Origin: Ruegeria sp. R13_0
GTDB lineage: Bacteria; Pseudomonadota; Alphaproteobacteria; Rhodobacterales; Rhodobacteraceae
Length of the DNA: 64,000 nt
Assembly (NCBI RefSeq): GCF_017743995.1
Contig: NZ_JAGHRB010000005.1
Coordinates: 1 to 64,000 of the forward strand
Direction of reading: 5' to 3'
A program made the translations under genes and the position numbers. This document shows positions 46,101 to 53,133 of this stretch, piece after piece (position 1 is the first letter of the stretch; the number at the start of each line of letters is the position of its first letter). Under the pieces are notes generated by a model that was given only the letters and a program-made list of their open reading frames with translations, was not told where the DNA came from and did no database searches.

Positions 46101-46916
46101 GCCTTTTCAATCACCGGCACTGGTTTGTCCCTTTCGGTTGGCCCAACGGGCGAGGAGTTGAATGGCACGGTCGAAGCGGCCACGCTGACCTTGGATGGCA
46201 ACCCGGTCTGGTCACTGACGGATCTTGGAATTCCGTTTGCCGACTTTGCTGCGATGCTGGACAGCGCCACGAATGAAGGGGCGATCGACTATTCGCTCGG
46301 CCTTGCGGACCGCGATCTGATCGTTGTAGCTGATGATGCCGCGCAGGATATCCGTATCGAGGGCGTCGACCACTGGATCGAAGCGGGTGGCGGCGATGAT
46401 GCCGTGACCTTCAACGGCGGCGGCAATGCGGCCATCATCGTCGGGGGCGGAGCCGATACGGTTGATATCGCAGAAAGTACCCCGGCAGAGGATCGTGCGT
46501 TCATCTATATCGACCCAGCCGACTCGGGCACCAATGTGATCAACGGCTTCCGCTTCACTGATAGCGAAGATTCCGGTGACCGCATTGTGGTCGAAGAAGA
46601 TCTGGCGGTGTTCTCGATCGCTTGGGAGGTCACCGATGCGACCAATCAGGGGGATCTGGACTCGATCGCGGCAACCTTTGATCCGATTGGACCGGGCGAA
46701 TACGCACTGTTCTTCGATCAAAGCGGCAACGCCGTGCTGCAGGATCTGATCGAAAGTGGCGCACCGGGGGTCAACTATACCCTGGGCGGCACAATCGCGA
46801 GCTTCACGAATGCGGATGTCAGCGGGCTTTCGGGTAGCAACCTTGGCGGGTACAATATCGACGGCTTCCTGCAATATTCCGAGATCGACCTGCCGCCCGC
46901 GTCCGAGTTGGTTTAA
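37110..46916 (+). CDS. giant adhesin: hydrophobic N-terminal module, ten Ig-like domains, four RTX modules
   Basis: The protein is 3,268 residues. Residues 1-90 hold a helix and a hydrophobic segment (LAAGGTALILVLLSAETAQA). About 95-145 are beta-rich, followed by a Gly-rich hydrophobic stretch (155-190). A SdrD-B-like segment (VFQDLNGNAIFDAGEP) and an Ala-rich helical region run to about 460. Ig-like domains of two alternating types fill about 465-1440. Four RTX modules begin near 1445, 1822, 2201 and 2584, with GGDDTLIGGAGDDLLIGG-type calcium motifs. The end (about 2950-3268) has no Cys and is the presumed type I secretion signal. The protein is acidic and poor in Lys and Cys. Secretion genes follow directly. 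Role: calcium-stabilised attachment or biofilm formation. Confidence 0.93.
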   Translation: MNMQSQLKGRLARTPSFSLSTVELRGVSAEFDQSIKALPPSLAQPVRVPTDTKGRGDFLKQLAAKSAAKLAAGGTALILVLLSAETAQAQSSDVSLRTLDGVKSIEVLPDGTAEVTLENGAVMRLPAGSFTVSGSEVLVSEAVALQMTEAAAAGGGVSGGTLAAVGGGLALAGAAGGGGGGGSDGGGSGSTTAPTTGTVVDGYLVNATVFQDLNGNAIFDAGEPNTTTDAQGNYSIALDPSNPTAKIVSIGGTDSSTGQAFTGTLTAPAGSTVITPLTTLVQSLVEASADSDTPLTAAEANEQLAAALGLGSGTNLLELDPVEAITSASDPAAFAAAAQVASVISAAAAAQDTAEAGSEASEAAAASLAQQLLDASSPSDVLSDPDAIAEALESANVDAAEASAIASDVQETNTLIADADGSAEEIQRDIEAAQEVFQGSVVESIQDDEAGTVDVAGEASTIVSLRPVVLSENFADTYGPSNLDSAPVMSGTGRPGSIVRVTFSDADDATTDTSQTTIVDGSGNWRITFDAADFPTASGAYTVEVAAAPSGSSVFTVPAVSGGSFDVDLTPPAAPVLDSVSSDGTLTLEERESELTVSGTAEAGATVAVTIGSVTLTDTAAADGAFSVTFDEADIPTSGFSISAVASDDLGNASGSATQAISVEPESALTPTVDPVSGTLGSAELAAGLTVTGTGRAGSTITVSIDGADQNAVVGGDGTWSVTFAEDDLPDASGDYSVSAVATLPSTAFTSGSVDGGGFSVDLTAPDAPSLDTIAGNNALELEEQGADLTITGTAEAGATVEVTLNGVVETVVADAGGAFSVTFDAADVPGDDFSVSATATDALGNESSAATQPVTVEPVSALTPTITPVSGTFGPSELAAGLVVSGTGRAGSTVTVDIDGVTQDATVDGDGNWIATFAEADLPDATGDYTVSASATLAGTSVSSGSVSGGGFSVDLDAAAAPVLDAVAGNNAIELEESGSDLTVTGTTDEGATVEVTIGSVTLTDVAGVGGVFSVTFDAADVPTSDFSISAVASDDLGNTSASATQAISVEPVSALTPTVDPVSGVLGADDLAAGLTVTGTGRTGSTVTVTIDGEDQQAVVDGDGNWSVTFAEADLPATTGDYAVSAVATLPPTAFTSGSVDGGGFSVDVTAPDAPVIDSVAGDNALDLEEQGADLTITGSAEAFASVEVEINGVVETTVADDGGVFSVTFAAADVPDADFSVSATATDAAGNTGDEATQAVTVEPISTLTPTITPVSGTFGPTELAAGLVVSGMGRLGSTVTVTIDGQEQEAVVAPDGSWSVTFAEADLPDASGDYSVSAVATLPPTSLSSGSVDGGGFSVDVTAPDAPLLDAVAGDNFIDPSEQADDLVISGTAEAFSTVTVTIGVESQQATADVNGDFSVTFAAADVPTENFQVTAVAVDALGNTSATTDRSVLVGAVGQVITGTSGDDELSGTPGDDTINPEGNDDGLDIINGSQGDDEIDLSTSGGTSFVELNYAALDGPIDVTLDYASNTGSVDKGADGTDTLTSPETTGEAFGIGLVGTQGDDTFTVVQDGVETWAGIFYEGGDDTVNVTLNTGIVRVNAVTPGAVDEDVTADLTTGDITFASGSIDLNVSGSGGQIELETGDGDDSVTGSDADERFILGAGTDTLNAGGGFDTVRYDRGDVTTGVTVNLQTGIATGTWDGQAFLHNLSNVERVRGSRTGDDTLTAANSGSRLEGRGGDDTLIGGAGDDLLIGGDGADTFFVGRGNDTIQDYQGDSIDTIELDPAYTEAEIDQAVADAVQDGDAVVVTFVSTGATLRLEGWTVAELQAENAGGDIVGTSGNDLLVGTDGDDTIDPQGNDGNDPDRVIGSLGDDTIDLTNTGADSFVTLEYGGLGGPIDVTLDYALNEGRVVKGVGGVDGTDTLISPNTTGEANGIDIFGTAEDDTFTITQNDAGTFTAIVYAGGDDTVNLELDTGVVRVTSSDSEDVTADLTTGDITFLGGSIDLNVTGSGGRVELVTGNGDDTVTGSALDERFILGAGTDTLNAGDGIDLVRYDRSAVSDGVTVNLEAGTATGTWGGQAFSHSLSGVEQVRGSRTGGDNLTAADSGSFLDGRGGDDTLTGGAGDDVLVGGSGADTFVVGRGNDTIQDYQGEDIDTIELDPAYTEAEIDQAVADAVQDGDAVVVTFVSTGATLRLEGWTVAELQAENASSGSDIIGTFGDDVLNGTDGDDFIDPQGNDDGFDLINGSTGDDEIDFSNSGGESFVELNYSGLGGPITASIDYANNTGFVDKGADGFDSLTDPNTTGESLGIGLVGTAGNDTYNITQGTGFSWAGIVYAGGNDVINASLNEGIVRVDTSGEATTADLSSGLISFASGSIQVNATGSGGRIELRTFDEDDSIVGSDADERFILGAGTDTLNAGGGFDTVRYDRGDVTTGVTVNLQDGTATGTWDGQAFLHNLSNVEEVRGSRNGDDSLTAADTGSVLNGRGGNDTLIGGAGNDTLIGEAGDDTLQGNAGEDLFIVGRGNDIIRDFEAGIDDIELDNGATDEEIALAVQNAEQIGDDVRITLPDGATILFEDWTVANFQQEYEDRYAVNDIIGTDGPDVIDGTDGNDFIDPLSSGDGDDVINGSLGDDEFDLSNADSESFVELRYSNLTGPIEAFVDYASNQGSVNKFGDGFDNIISPLTPGEAFGLGITGTSGDDTINITQGSGFSWFGAFYAGGDDTINANLNSGIIRIDAGSGATTANLDTGSIAFAGGSIDLNVTGSGGRIELRTFDEDDNVTGSDRDERFILGAGTDVLNAGGGYDVVRYDRSDVTDGVTVNLATGVATGTWDGQAFTHTLSNVEEVRGSRTGNDTLTAADTGSVLEGRGGVDTYTGGASEDIFIVGEGHDVVYDFDIDVDQLQTRDGAFDFGLPAYEDVTFDGQPSLRFNFSPDDSVTLVGWSGRDLENSIAEELLSLTPGRMNNPATLTITGAGNLALIASDITEFLQTQSSTEFTFFEDGAAENYAFSITGTGLSLSVGPTGEELNGTVEAATLTLDGNPVWSLTDLGIPFADFAAMLDSATNEGAIDYSLGLADRDLIVVADDAAQDIRIEGVDHWIEAGGGDDAVTFNGGGNAAIIVGGGADTVDIAESTPAEDRAFIYIDPADSGTNVINGFRFTDSEDSGDRIVVEEDLAVFSIAWEVTDATNQGDLDSIAATFDPIGPGEYALFFDQSGNAVLQDLIESGAPGVNYTLGGTIASFTNADVSGLSGSNLGGYNIDGFLQYSEIDLPPASELV
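38820..41147 (+). repeat. tandem 1,164-bp higher-order repeat in the adhesin Ig region
   Basis: Units 38820-39983 and 39984-41147 align without shift: three landmarks checked (39126/40290, 39702/40866, 38937/40101) all differ by exactly 1,164 bases, or 388 codons. Each unit encodes four Ig-like domains in the order B, A, B, A. A further B-type domain continues the pattern after 41147. This points to duplication of a four-domain block. Confidence 0.85.
41442..45955 (+). repeat. four RTX modules of about 1.13-1.15 kb
   Basis: Module starts at 41442, 42573, 43710 and 44859 are spaced 1,131, 1,137 and 1,149 bases. Each begins with an (I/V)xGTxGxD motif and holds a beta-rich SFVELNY domain, a single Lys at an equivalent place (such as SVDKGADG), an ERFILGAGTDTLNAG block and RTX nonapeptides. 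The tails of modules 1 and 2 (about 42361-42550 and 43493-43681) are nearly identical in DNA; module 4 has a different tail. Confidence 0.85.
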
Positions 46917-46933
46917 CGCTCCGGAGGGTGCCC

Positions 46934-47692
46934 ATGATTTCACCCGTCGCGATCACGCCGCGACCTCTGACACACAAGGACTGCGCCGGTTTACACTGGC
47001 GCAGTCCTTCCGATTTCGGTTTTACCGATCATGTGCCCTCGGTTCTGGTCGGGGCGTCGGAACTGTCATCGGTAACGCTTGAGATGCCCTGGTATTTTGC
47101 GCAGGCCAACGGCAAGTGGCACGCGCTTGCGCCCTTGCGTTCGGACGCCGGACTGAAATTCAACCATGTGCCGTTCTTGCTACGCATGTATCCGTTCACC
47201 CTTCTGCCGGACGCGGGCAGTTTTGTGCTTGGCATCTGGCAAGACCCTGACTGTATTGGCGAAACCGGGCATCCGATCTATGACGGCGCGCAATTGCACC
47301 CGAGGTTGGAGCCGGTTGCCAACGCGTTCTCTCGTTTTGTCAAAGGCTTGGACGCGCTGCATAAAATCGGTTCGGCTTTGCATGAGGCGGGTATTCTGCA
47401 ACCGACTCCGCGGCAAGCCCGTGACACGGGCCAGCTGTTCCAAACGGATGAGGACGCACTACGCGCTCTGCCAGCAGATACCCTGTCTGAGCTTGCGAAA
47501 TCAGGTGCGCTGGGGGCGGCATATGCGCAGTTATTGTCACGCAATCATTTAAAAAGAACGGCAAGGCCCAAGGTTGCTTCCCAACCGCAAAATACTCCTG
47601 TAACGCGAGAGGAAGACCGCGCCTTTCTGGATGCATTGACCGATGATCTTCTGGACGGCGCAGAACTAAAACCAGGAGCGTTGGCACCATGA
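46934..47692 (+). CDS. SapC family protein
   Basis: The protein is 252 residues. It has no signal peptide. The pattern TLEMPWYFAQANGKWHALAP and FLLRMYPFTLLPDAGSFVLG (with the RxYPF core) is typical of SapC. In Campylobacter fetus, SapC is encoded with the SapDEF type I exporter of surface-layer proteins; its biochemical role is not settled. ATG 46934 has GGAGG six bases upstream, better than GTG 46928. It lies 17 bases after the adhesin and overlaps the TolC-like gene by four bases. A chaperone or targeting role for the adhesin is inferred. Confidence 0.87.
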   Translation: MISPVAITPRPLTHKDCAGLHWRSPSDFGFTDHVPSVLVGASELSSVTLEMPWYFAQANGKWHALAPLRSDAGLKFNHVPFLLRMYPFTLLPDAGSFVLGIWQDPDCIGETGHPIYDGAQLHPRLEPVANAFSRFVKGLDALHKIGSALHEAGILQPTPRQARDTGQLFQTDEDALRALPADTLSELAKSGALGAAYAQLLSRNHLKRTARPKVASQPQNTPVTREEDRAFLDALTDDLLDGAELKPGALAP

Positions 47693-49005
47693 AGACTTGG
47701 TTGTCGGTTGTGATGACCTCAATCGTTTTGGCGGGGTGCAGTGAGGATTTGCAGGGCACGCAGTCGTTCGATCCTGCGGCAGAACCCGCCGCGCAGCCTG
47801 CGGCGGCGCAAAGCAACCTGAAGGGTAGTGTTGCGCGCACGGAATTCGCCGAGCTGGTGCGCAGATCGGTTGCCACGTCGCCGACGACTGCGGCGGGAAC
47901 CGCCAATGTTCTGGCCTCGCAATCCCGGATCGAGGCTGAAAGGGGCGCGTTCCGACCCCAGTTGAACGCCGAAACCTCACTGACGTCTGACGGGGATACG
48001 GTTCCGATCCTGCGGCTGAGTCAGATCATCTATGATGGTGGTAAGGTCTCTGGCCGTGTCGGGCTGCGTCAGATCGAGGCGCGTCAGACCTGGCTAAGCG
48101 AGCTGTCCGAGTTGAGCGCCCAAAGCTTCGAGGCGATTGAGGCCATCATCGACCTTGACCGCAATCGTCGTCTTGAAGATCAGGCCCGGCAGAACCTTGA
48201 ACGCACCGAGGCGCTGGTCAACGATCTGCAATCCCGGTTCGATGCCGGTGCCGGATCGGTGGCGGATTTGCTCGCCGGTCAGGGCCGCCAGTCCAATGCC
48301 GAGACCGAGTTGGCGCAGGCCGAAACGGATGTCGAACTGGCGACAGCCACCTGGATCGAAGTGTTCGGCAGCCGCCCAGGTGCCATTCCAACCATCCCTC
48401 CGGCTCCGGTTCTGGCGGGTACAACCTCGCAGGCTATGGTCGAACGCAGCCCGCGTTTGCGCACACAGGTTGCTGTCAGTCAGGTACGACAGCAAGAGGT
48501 TGTCGTGGCCCAGCGTGCGACGCGCCCAACCCTGTCCGCGATCCTTGAGACCGATTTCAACGAAGGCAGTATCGACAATGGGGCGCAGGCGCGTCTGGGC
48601 GTGAATGTTCCGATCTATCAGGGTGGCTCGGCCCGCGCCAACGTGGAAACGGCAAGGGCCAACCTCCAGCAAAGTGAGGCTGATGCAGAAGAGCTGCGCC
48701 GCGAGTTGCAGCGCAGCCTGTCTCAGGCTCTGGAGGAAACGAACTCGATCCAGCGGCGCCTTGCGACGGCCCGGCGGGCGGTTGAGATTAACGAACAGGC
48801 GCTCGATGCGGCGCGGGGGCAGTTCGACATCGGACGGTCGACCATCGTGCAGATTCTGGACGCTCTGCGAGAGCTGAATCTGGCGCAGGTCCGGGTCATC
48901 CAGTTGGAGGCGCAGGCGCGCCGGGCTGAATATGCGGTGCTTGCGGTGACAGGCGATATTCTGGATGCGCTGGGCGTCGCGCAGCCGACTGACCCAACCT
49001 TGTGA
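47689..49005 (+). CDS. TolC-family outer-membrane lipoprotein of a type I secretion system
   Basis: The protein is 438 residues. A lipoprotein signal (SIVLAGC, Cys17) is followed by long helices and beta strands typical of TolC/LapE-type channels (LRLSQIIYDGGKVSGRVG near 110, LGVNVPIYQGGSARANVE near 305, and FDIGRSTIVQILDALRELN near 385). It forms the outer-membrane exit of the exporter together with the ABC ATPase and HlyD adaptor encoded downstream. The lipid anchor is less common in classical TolC but occurs in related channels. Confidence 0.9.
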   Translation: MKTWLSVVMTSIVLAGCSEDLQGTQSFDPAAEPAAQPAAAQSNLKGSVARTEFAELVRRSVATSPTTAAGTANVLASQSRIEAERGAFRPQLNAETSLTSDGDTVPILRLSQIIYDGGKVSGRVGLRQIEARQTWLSELSELSAQSFEAIEAIIDLDRNRRLEDQARQNLERTEALVNDLQSRFDAGAGSVADLLAGQGRQSNAETELAQAETDVELATATWIEVFGSRPGAIPTIPPAPVLAGTTSQAMVERSPRLRTQVAVSQVRQQEVVVAQRATRPTLSAILETDFNEGSIDNGAQARLGVNVPIYQGGSARANVETARANLQQSEADAEELRRELQRSLSQALEETNSIQRRLATARRAVEINEQALDAARGQFDIGRSTIVQILDALRELNLAQVRVIQLEAQARRAEYAVLAVTGDILDALGVAQPTDPTL

Positions 49006-49012
49006 TATCCCC

Positions 49013-51133
49013 ATGACCCCAACCGCCACAGACCCGCTGATCACACATCTTCAGCTTTTGACAGAGCGGTTGGGCCACGGGCTGTCCGAGGCGGATTTGT
49101 TTCGCGTTTTCAAAGGCAGCAGTGAGGCTTACGCGGTCAAGGACGCGGTCAGCGCGCTTGAGGCCGCAGGGTACAAGGCCGATTTCGGCAAGGCGCGGTT
49201 GACCAAGCTGGACCCGATCCTGTTCCCGGTTCTGGCCTTCGACGCGGATGGGGTGCCGTTTGTGGTTCTCGACCGTGAAGACAAGGGCCGTTTTCTGGTC
49301 GTTGACGCCAGTAGCGGATCGTCGGAGCCTCAGATCTGGCGACGCAAGGACCAGCGTATTGCGAAAGCGCGCTGGATCCTGCGCGCCTCACGCGCCCGCC
49401 GCTCGGTCGAGGATCGCACCACACCGCAAGGCCATTGGTTCTGGTCGGCGTTCAGCGATCTGCGTGGCGTGTATGTTCAGATCATCCTCGCGGCGATGGT
49501 GACCAGTATTCTGGGGCTGGCGACGTCGTTGTTCACCATGGTGGTCTATGACCGCATCCTGCCGAATGAGGCCGTGGACAGCCTGTTGGCGCTGGTCGCC
49601 GGGGTCGGGTTCGCGCTGCTGTTCGACTTTCTGATAAAGAACCTGCGGTCGCGTTTTATCGACACGGCGGGCAAGCGCGCGGATATGAAGATTGCCGAGC
49701 GTCTGTTCAACCAACTCATGGCGCTGAAGATGAAGGCGCGGGGCGGGCAGAACGGGCGGATGGCTTCGATCCTGCGGGATTTTGAGGTGGTGCGGGATTT
49801 CTTCACCTCGGCCTCGTTGGTGGCGCTGGTCGATCTGCCGTTCCTGCTGGTGTTCATCGGGGTGATCTGGGCCATCGGTGGCCCGCTGGCGCTGGTCCCG
49901 GCGATTGCAGTGCCGATTACTCTGCTGTCCGGCCTGCTGGCGCAGCCGTTCCTCAGCCGCTATGCGCGCGAATCCAGTGTTGATGGGCAGACCAAACAAT
50001 CGGTTCTGATGGAAACCCTGACGGGGATGGAGACGCTCAAGACCACCGGGGCGGAACCGGTCATGCGCGCGCGCTGGGACGATACGGTGCGGGCGCAGGC
50101 GGATAGTTCCGGCAAGACGCGGCTGGTGTCTCAGGGCACGGTGAACCTGACGCTTCTGGTGCAGCAGATCGCGCAGGTTGCCATTGTATTCTACGGCGTA
50201 TTCCTGATCCGGGACGGCGTGATCTCGATGGGCGCGCTGATCGCCTGCGTGATCCTGACGGGCAAGACGCTGGCCCCTCTGTCGCAATTGGCGCAGGTGC
50301 TGACGCGGCTGAATCAGGCGCGGGTCGCCTATGGCCAGATCGACGCGCTGATGCAGCAGGAGGTCGAGCGTGAGGCCGGTCGCCGCTATCTTTCGCGCCG
50401 CACGATTGCGGGACAGATCGAGTTCAAAGGCGTCAGCTTTGCCTATGATGAGGCGTTGGGCTCGATCCTCAAGGATATCGACCTGTCGATCAAACCCGGT
50501 GAGAAGGTCGCTATTCTCGGCCCTGTCGGATCGGGTAAAAGCACTCTGGCGCGCCTCATTCTGGGCCTCTACGAACCAGACGACGGAGCGGTTTTGCTGG
50601 ACGGTCTGGATGCGCGCGCCGTGGATCCCGCGGACAAGACGCGCAATATCGGGGCGGTGTTGCAGGATTGCTGGCTGTTCTCGGGAACGCTGCGCGAAAA
50701 CATCATCGCAGGACGCTTTGGCGTGACGGATGATGAGGTTCACAGCAAGGCCGCCATCTCTCTGGCCGACAGGATCGCGGCGGCGCATCCGCATGGCTAT
50801 GACATGCAGGTGCATGAGGGCGGCGCAGGTGTATCTGGCGGGCAGCGTCAGGCGGTGGCCATTGCACGGGCGCTGATTGGTGATCCGCCGACGCTTGTGA
50901 TGGACGAGCCGACCTCGGGCATGGATGTGCAGACGGAATCGCAGGTGATCGAGAACCTGAAAGGTTGGCTGTCGGAGGATCGGACGCTGGTGCTGGTGAC
51001 GCACAGAACCAGCCTGTTGCAATTGGTGGATCGGGTGATTGTCCTGAATGGCGGCAAAGTCACTTATGACGGCAGCAAGGACGATATGCTGGTCCGCAAC
51101 CGCCCGGCGGCACGCGCCGTGAAGGAGGCGTAA
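49013..51133 (+). CDS. type I secretion system ABC transporter/ATPase (LapB-like)
   Basis: The protein is 706 residues. Residues 1-125 form a C39-peptidase-like domain without the catalytic Cys, as in LapB/HlyB-type exporters, so it binds but should not cleave substrate. About six membrane helices follow (140-430). The ATPase has Walker A GPVGSGKSTLA near 504, Walker B TLVMDEPTSGMD near 630 and the signature VSGGQRQAVAIARAL near 605. ATG 49013 is seven bases after the TolC-like stop. It powers one-step export of the adhesin. Confidence 0.94.
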   Translation: MTPTATDPLITHLQLLTERLGHGLSEADLFRVFKGSSEAYAVKDAVSALEAAGYKADFGKARLTKLDPILFPVLAFDADGVPFVVLDREDKGRFLVVDASSGSSEPQIWRRKDQRIAKARWILRASRARRSVEDRTTPQGHWFWSAFSDLRGVYVQIILAAMVTSILGLATSLFTMVVYDRILPNEAVDSLLALVAGVGFALLFDFLIKNLRSRFIDTAGKRADMKIAERLFNQLMALKMKARGGQNGRMASILRDFEVVRDFFTSASLVALVDLPFLLVFIGVIWAIGGPLALVPAIAVPITLLSGLLAQPFLSRYARESSVDGQTKQSVLMETLTGMETLKTTGAEPVMRARWDDTVRAQADSSGKTRLVSQGTVNLTLLVQQIAQVAIVFYGVFLIRDGVISMGALIACVILTGKTLAPLSQLAQVLTRLNQARVAYGQIDALMQQEVEREAGRRYLSRRTIAGQIEFKGVSFAYDEALGSILKDIDLSIKPGEKVAILGPVGSGKSTLARLILGLYEPDDGAVLLDGLDARAVDPADKTRNIGAVLQDCWLFSGTLRENIIAGRFGVTDDEVHSKAAISLADRIAAAHPHGYDMQVHEGGAGVSGGQRQAVAIARALIGDPPTLVMDEPTSGMDVQTESQVIENLKGWLSEDRTLVLVTHRTSLLQLVDRVIVLNGGKVTYDGSKDDMLVRNRPAARAVKEA

Positions 51134-51135
51134 GG

Positions 51136-52437
51136 ATGGCCGGGGCAGATTTCACCGCAACAGCACGCGAGCTGCGCGGCAGGCGTGGTGCCGCCGGTGG
51201 CCTGATCCTGCTGTCGGTCGTGACTTTGCTGGCCGTCGTGCTGACATGGGCCTATTTCACCGAGATCGACGACGTGACGCGAGCCGAGGCGCGTGTGGTG
51301 CCCTCGCAGCTTGTGCAGGTGGTTCAGGCGGCAGAAACCGGCACCATAACCGAGATCAACATCCGCGTTGGCGACACGGTTGAGGCCGGGGACGTCCTGA
51401 TGCGCTTTGACCCCGCGCTGCTGCGGGCCGAGCTGGACACCGCCGTGTCCGAGGCCACCGCCCTGCGCCTGCGCCGCGCACGGCTTGAGGCGCAAATTGC
51501 CGGAGAGCCATTCGACATGCCTGATCGTGAGGGCGTCGAGGGGAAACTGCTCGACGCGGAACGGGATCTGTTCCTGGCCATGGCAGCCCATCTGACCGCC
51601 GATCTTGAGGTTCTGGACGCCCGGCGCGAGATCAAGCTGGCCGAGATCGAGGCCGCCCGGATCAGCAAGGATGTGAACAATGAGACCATCGGCCTGTTGG
51701 AGGAAGAGATCGGCGTGATCCAGCCTCTGGTCGAGCGTCGGATCGAAAGCCCCATCGCAATGATTGACCTGCGCCGGGAACTCAGCCGTCAGAACGGGCA
51801 GTTGAGTGACGCCGGAAACCGCATCCTGATGGCGCAGGCTGCCCTGACCGAGATCGACAGCCAGATCGTTGCCCGCAAGCGGGAGTTTCGCTCCATCGCG
51901 AATAGGGAATTGACCGAAACACAGGCCGGGCTCGCCGCGCTTGAAACGCGTATTCCCGCCCTTCAGGCCAGATTGGCGCGGGCGGAAATCCGTGCCCCGG
52001 CGCGCGGGGTGGTCAATCAGGTGCTGATCTCGACGCTGGGCGGCGTGGCGCAGCAGGGCCAGACAGTGGCCGAGATCGTGCCTTTCGGTGACACCGTCAC
52101 GGTCGAGGCCTATGTGGCTCCCGATGACATTGCCTTCATCCGGCCCGATCAGGACGTGAAAGTGCGCATCACCGCCTATGATGCCTCGCGCTATGGTGCG
52201 CTGGATGGGCGGGTGACGCGGATCGGGGCGGATACGATTCTGGCCCCGGATGGGGAAACCTCGGTCTATGTGGTCGAGATTCAGCTGGACGGCTCGCTGA
52301 CCGATGCGGATGGGCAGAAACTGGACGTGATCCCCGGCATGGTTGCGCAGGTCGATATGCTCTCCGAGCCGAAGACCGTGCTTGAGTATCTGACCAAACC
52401 GGTGATCCGCGTCAAAGAACGCGCTTTCCGGGACTAG
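51136..52437 (+). CDS. HlyD family membrane fusion protein of the type I secretion system
   Basis: The protein is 433 residues. It has one N-terminal membrane helix (LILLSVVTLLAVVLTWAYF), a lipoyl-like half motif VVQAAETGTITEINIRVGDT, long coiled coils (about 100-280), the second lipoyl half IRAPARGVVNQV near 290 and a C-terminal beta barrel. It bridges the ABC exporter and the outer-membrane channel (LapC/HlyD role). It starts two bases after the ATPase stop and ends the secretion operon. Confidence 0.94.
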   Translation: MAGADFTATARELRGRRGAAGGLILLSVVTLLAVVLTWAYFTEIDDVTRAEARVVPSQLVQVVQAAETGTITEINIRVGDTVEAGDVLMRFDPALLRAELDTAVSEATALRLRRARLEAQIAGEPFDMPDREGVEGKLLDAERDLFLAMAAHLTADLEVLDARREIKLAEIEAARISKDVNNETIGLLEEEIGVIQPLVERRIESPIAMIDLRRELSRQNGQLSDAGNRILMAQAALTEIDSQIVARKREFRSIANRELTETQAGLAALETRIPALQARLARAEIRAPARGVVNQVLISTLGGVAQQGQTVAEIVPFGDTVTVEAYVAPDDIAFIRPDQDVKVRITAYDASRYGALDGRVTRIGADTILAPDGETSVYVVEIQLDGSLTDADGQKLDVIPGMVAQVDMLSEPKTVLEYLTKPVIRVKERAFRD

Positions 52438-52449
52438 TCCGAGATACGA

Positions 52450-52496
52450 AACCCCCTCTTGAACTCTGCGCCTCTCGGCCCGATTTTGAGGGGGTT
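52450..52496 (+). terminator. long hairpin after the secretion operon
   Basis: AACCCCCTC (52450-52458) and GAGGGGGTT (52488-52496) are perfect nine-base inverted repeats separated by 29 bases. No clear T-run follows, so intrinsic termination is uncertain, but the place (13 bases after the operon's last stop) fits a transcript end. Confidence 0.45.
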
Positions 52497-52540
52497 GGGG
52501 ATCGCCTATCACGTCCAAGCGCTGAGACAGGAACACTGAT

Positions 52541-53068
52541 ATGAGTTTCATTCGACCCGAAGCCAAAATGGTCCTGTGGCGCTGGCGCGAGGTCGTCGCG
52601 GCCGGTTTTGTGCTGGTTCTGGGCCTCAGCTGGGTCAGTGGACCCGGCGGTCTGCTGGGCGTTCTTGGTTGGGTGCTGGTGGCAGTCGCGGTCGCTCTGA
52701 CAGTGATCGGCGTGCAGCGTGCCCGGTTTCGCACTGGCGCAGGCGGGCAGGGCGTCGTCAGCGTCGATGAGGGGCAGATCACCTATCTCGGCCCGCTGGA
52801 TGGCGGCATGGTGGCAACGCGCGAGATCGAGCGACTCGCGCTTGATCCGACCTCAAGCCCGGCGCATTGGGTGTTGGACCAACCGGGTCAACCGACGCTT
52901 CACATTCCTGTGAATGCCGAAGGTGCCGAGGCGCTGTTCGATGTGTTCTCGGCGTTGCCGGGATTGAAAACGCAACAGATGCTGGCCGAACTCCACGGCG
53001 GGTCGCGCCATCCGGTGGTGATCTGGGAAAAAACCTCCTCGCGCCCGGCCCACCTTCGGCTGCATTGA
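52541..53068 (+). CDS. two-helix membrane protein, function unknown
   Basis: The protein is 175 residues. Two adjacent hydrophobic helices (about 15-65) are followed by a soluble beta-rich domain (QGVVSVDEGQITYLGPLDGG near 80). The arrangement resembles short PH-like membrane proteins found in Rhodobacterales, but I cannot assign a family. It stands alone between the secretion operon and gshA, ending about 65 bases before gshA. Confidence 0.78.
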   Translation: MSFIRPEAKMVLWRWREVVAAGFVLVLGLSWVSGPGGLLGVLGWVLVAVAVALTVIGVQRARFRTGAGGQGVVSVDEGQITYLGPLDGGMVATREIERLALDPTSSPAHWVLDQPGQPTLHIPVNAEGAEALFDVFSALPGLKTQQMLAELHGGSRHPVVIWEKTSSRPAHLRLH

Positions 53069-53133
53069 CACTGGCGCGGTTTGCGCTCAGGACTGACCGA
53101 TAAGACAGACACATCAGGATCGGAGATCGGTTC

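Noticed and set aside
49388-51022. 544-codon minus-strand frame in the secretion ATPase
   Set aside because: Its residues are a frame-shifted reverse reading of a well-conserved ABC transporter, with no domain of its own.
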